Shown here: positions 61,421 through 64,000 of the stretch, piece after piece
How the letters are laid out: every line of letters begins with the position of its first letter
How positions within the stretch are numbered: position 1 is the stretch's first letter
Assembly: GCA_009741485.1 (NCBI GenBank)
Contig: CM019236.1
Span: 46,492,750-46,556,749, forward strand
Length of the DNA stretch: 64,000 nucleotides
DNA from: Malurus cyaneus samueli
Lineage: Eukaryota > Chordata > Aves > Passeriformes > Maluridae
Reading direction: 5' to 3'
Program-made: the position numbers and the translations under genes
Notes under the pieces: model-generated
Told to the model about the DNA's origin: nothing
Database searches by the model: none
The model's input: only the letters and a program-made list of their open reading frames with translations

Positions 61421-64000
61421 GGTCTTTCCTGCCATTTTACCATTCAGACACGCTGGAGCCTGCCTTTTGTCCTTGCCAGACGCCTCGGCAAACTGCCTTT
61501 TTGGGAAACCCTACAAGATGTGCGCATTTCTTGGGATCCCGGACACTAAAGCAACCTGAGACTGCGTCTGGAAAAACTCCTTCCTGGGAGCGGTGGGGCA
61601 GCACTGGGACAGGGTGCGCAGGGTTCGGGGGCCTCAAGGCTAGCCACACAAGTCATGGCCACCCAGGCCTCTGGCTGCAGAGCCCCACTGGGGGGCACCG
61701 CTGCTGACGACCTGTGCCTGCAGTCATGGGCACTTTACAAAAGCTGCTTCCCCACCAACACCATCTGAATCCTGCTCCTACTAATCTTACCATGTCTTAC
61801 TTTACTCCCTGCCAATTTGCCCCATACACCAGAGACAGCCAGCTTCTAGAGCTGCTCCGAGTCTGCCATCAGCCCAGGCGAGCTGCCTTCCAAGTCTTGT
61901 AGTATCAAGTTTTAACATTGCTACCAAATCTTTCCCTGCGCTCACCTTTGGGTAACTTTAAAGTGCCATGGATTTGTCCTTTAATAATTTTTTACCAATC
62001 TCCCACAAGTGTCAACCCCAAGCTCCTCTTACCTCTGCTGTCTGGTCTCCACCAGCAGCCACAAGCCAAGAGTGGAGAGAGCCCAGGTTTACCAGAGGTG
62101 GCCATCTCAATACTTTTCCTGCCCCATACTTCCCAACACAGTGACTTTCACCTGAAAATGCCCATAGTTGCAGATGGTACCCGGCTTTTTTTTGCAGACC
62201 TGGCTGACATGACATTCCTGTCCCATGGCATTTGGAGGAAGATCTGCAGTTTTCTCTGAAAATACGACTCACAGATGAAGGACATAAATGGGGCCAGTGC
62301 CAAGCACTGGATTCAGTGCATGTCTTGTTCAGGTGAGCAGGATTAAAGCCCGAGTCACTGGCATCATCCCAGCTGCTGTCAGGAGAGAAGAGGGCTTAGA
62401 ACCACCCAATTCACCCAAATGCTCATTTTATTCAGGCAGAAGAAGAAGCCTGACTGGGTACAAGATCTGACACACCTGGATGCCAGTTTCTATGCACTTG
62501 TTTACCAAATGCCTTTCTCAGGGTGTGCAAGCTGGGAGCAGCTCGGAAGTGACCACTGGCACCACAAGCTTCTCTACAGTCACACTGGCTTTGCACTTGG
62601 AGATACACATGACCCACATTTTTTTTATCCCATCTAGCTGCTGTCAGATCTAGCTTTGAGGGCACCAGAATCTCATCCAAAGTGTCTCAGTCCCCATAGA
62701 ATGCACTCAGCCTGTCTCCATCAGCAAGACATATAACACCAGCTTCTCACCACATCTGTTTTCAGTGTGTCAGTGGTCGTTCCTAGCAGTTTGTCAAGAA
62801 ACACTGCAGCAATGAAGGCTGCAATGTCCAGTGCAGCACTTCTCACAAGACACTGAGTTTCACCACCTTGGCCACACTGCGGCTCTCAAGGAAGTGGCTT
62901 GGATGCTTGAAGCGCGTCCACTCAGGTCACAGGCTCCTCTTGGACTAGCCAAGCTCTACTTCATAAAGCAGGGCAACTCTCTGGTTTAAGAATTCCAGTC
63001 CTATCTGAAACATCATCAAGATCAAAGGACACAAAAGGGAGTTTTAGACTTTATGAAGTTTAAAACTACGTTTTTTCATTGCATGATTTTTCTTCACTTT
63101 TCTTTTTAAGAGTAGCACATGAGAATCAGGCTCCCAAAGTTTCCAAAGGTATGAGTGTGGTGAAAACACAGGCACACAGATCTTTGCAGCAAAGTCTTGC
63201 AAATTGGGAAGAGAGTCAGTATTGGTAATTCCAGAAGGATTCATTTTGAGATGCGAAGAGGTTTCTCATGTTCTCTGACAAAACACCTCAAAAATGATCT
63301 CGGGGTGAACACATTTGGAGATAAAATAGGTAAATTAAACTTTGTCGCCTAACAAAATACAGCTGGAAGGACTATACAAGAAGAGGCAGTCTTGAAAATG
63401 CTTATTGTTCACCTCTGGGAAGTATGAACTATTTCGTTTTTTGTTATACATGTTATCTTTTTTAGGTAATCAATGCTCATTTTCCATTTATAAAATTCAC
63501 AATGATCTATAACATGTCCAACAAGCTGCATTCCCTTTTTCTGGTTGTGAAATTATCCTGGCTGGGATCCCAAGAATTGCAGTTCCTTATCCAAATTCCA
63601 AGGAGGATGATGGCGTTTGCGATAGGTGGTTTGGCATTTATAGTGAACCTGGAGTCCAGTGAATTCAGGCTTCGCCCCTTTCTTCCTGCAACTAGCTTTT
63701 ACATGGCTTATTTTATCTATCATATAATATTATCAGGGAACTTCTGAAAGCGTTCACTCCTTAACCTTCCTCCACCAGACCAACTGCAATGCTGCTGTTT
63801 AAACCAGACTTTCTAATGGTTATTCTGTCCATCTGGTTCTCGGGATAATCATGTCTTTCTGGAACAGTGCAGACAGCTAAGGTCCTGTGGAGTGTCTTTC
63901 AATAGCTGTCAGAATGGCAAAAAGATCTCCACCACCAGCCTTTTCAGACAGGCTGTGAAGCAACCTCGTTGAAGCATCGTGCATTTGTGAAAGTAGAGAA

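Larger units (their letters stand above)
53504..64000 (-). repeat. Right arm of the giant inverted repeat (runs off the window)
   Basis: Reverse complement of 42691-53430, but about 240 bp shorter. Differences are mostly missing bases: singletons and doublets in short runs, a poly-G of 26 against 63, and heavier damage in the GC-rich island at about 60.74-61.42 kb. No gene is recognised. Because it is a degraded mirror of the left arm, its open frames should not be annotated as genes. Confidence 0.95.

Noticed and set aside
60592..61707. 371-codon open frame on the + strand
   Set aside because: It spans the GC-rich CpG island mirror, is Arg/Pro/Ala-rich without any domain, and the left-arm counterpart (minus strand 45245-46129, 294 codons) has different breaks. 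GC-rich DNA lacks stop codons by chance.
1..64000. tRNA, rRNA, CRISPR arrays, endogenous retroviral genes
   Set aside because: I looked for cloverleaf motifs, regularly spaced repeats, LTR pairs and retroviral protein motifs by eye and found none convincing. Apart from CR1, no mobile element was recognised.

Overview
The window is vertebrate, almost certainly avian, nuclear DNA. It has split genes with long introns and GT/GC-AG splice sites, many 5'-truncated CR1 LINE fragments (the dominant bird retroposon), and a CpG island. There is no bacterial gene organisation and no CRISPR array.

Positions 1-40,320 are the greater part of one gene on the + strand, TDRD7 (Tudor domain-containing protein 7). 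I can place 15 coding exons between 6,795 and 40,064. Their lengths and splice phases join into one 1,026-codon frame (plus stop) that follows vertebrate TDRD7 from just after the first LOTUS domain to the natural C-terminus. The start codon and LOTUS-1 must lie upstream of the window. In order, the encoded parts are the basic linker, LOTUS-2 (exon 14,435-14,652), LOTUS-3 (exon 28,299-28,879) and three extended Tudor modules (30,516-32,372; 35,336-36,150; 37,100-37,693). The stop at 40,062 is followed by two AATAAA signals. Two consecutive introns appear to use GC donors. The introns carry CR1 fragments at about 3.95-5.4, 18.2-20.3, 22.7, 24.4-25.7 and 25.8 kb.

Positions 40,320-42,690 are intergenic with no gene seen. 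From 42,691 to the last base the window is one giant inverted repeat. A left arm (42,691-53,430 or longer) is mirrored by a right arm (53,504-64,000) around a roughly 73-bp purine-rich spacer, and the right arm runs off the end of the window. Each arm holds a CpG island (left about 45.29-45.95 kb, right about 60.74-61.42 kb). The left island lies about 5 kb past the end of TDRD7, where the next gene in vertebrate synteny, TMOD1, would start. I see no TMOD1 coding exon in the window. The arms also contain a long poly-C/poly-G tract.

The right arm differs from the left mainly by missing single bases scattered everywhere, worst in the GC-rich island. This looks like unpolished long-read error rather than natural divergence. 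The inverted repeat may therefore be a fold-back or assembly artefact, or a real palindrome whose second arm was not polished. What lies just beyond 64,000 would decide between these. The only confidently functional gene in the window is TDRD7, a germ-granule and lens RNA-granule protein.
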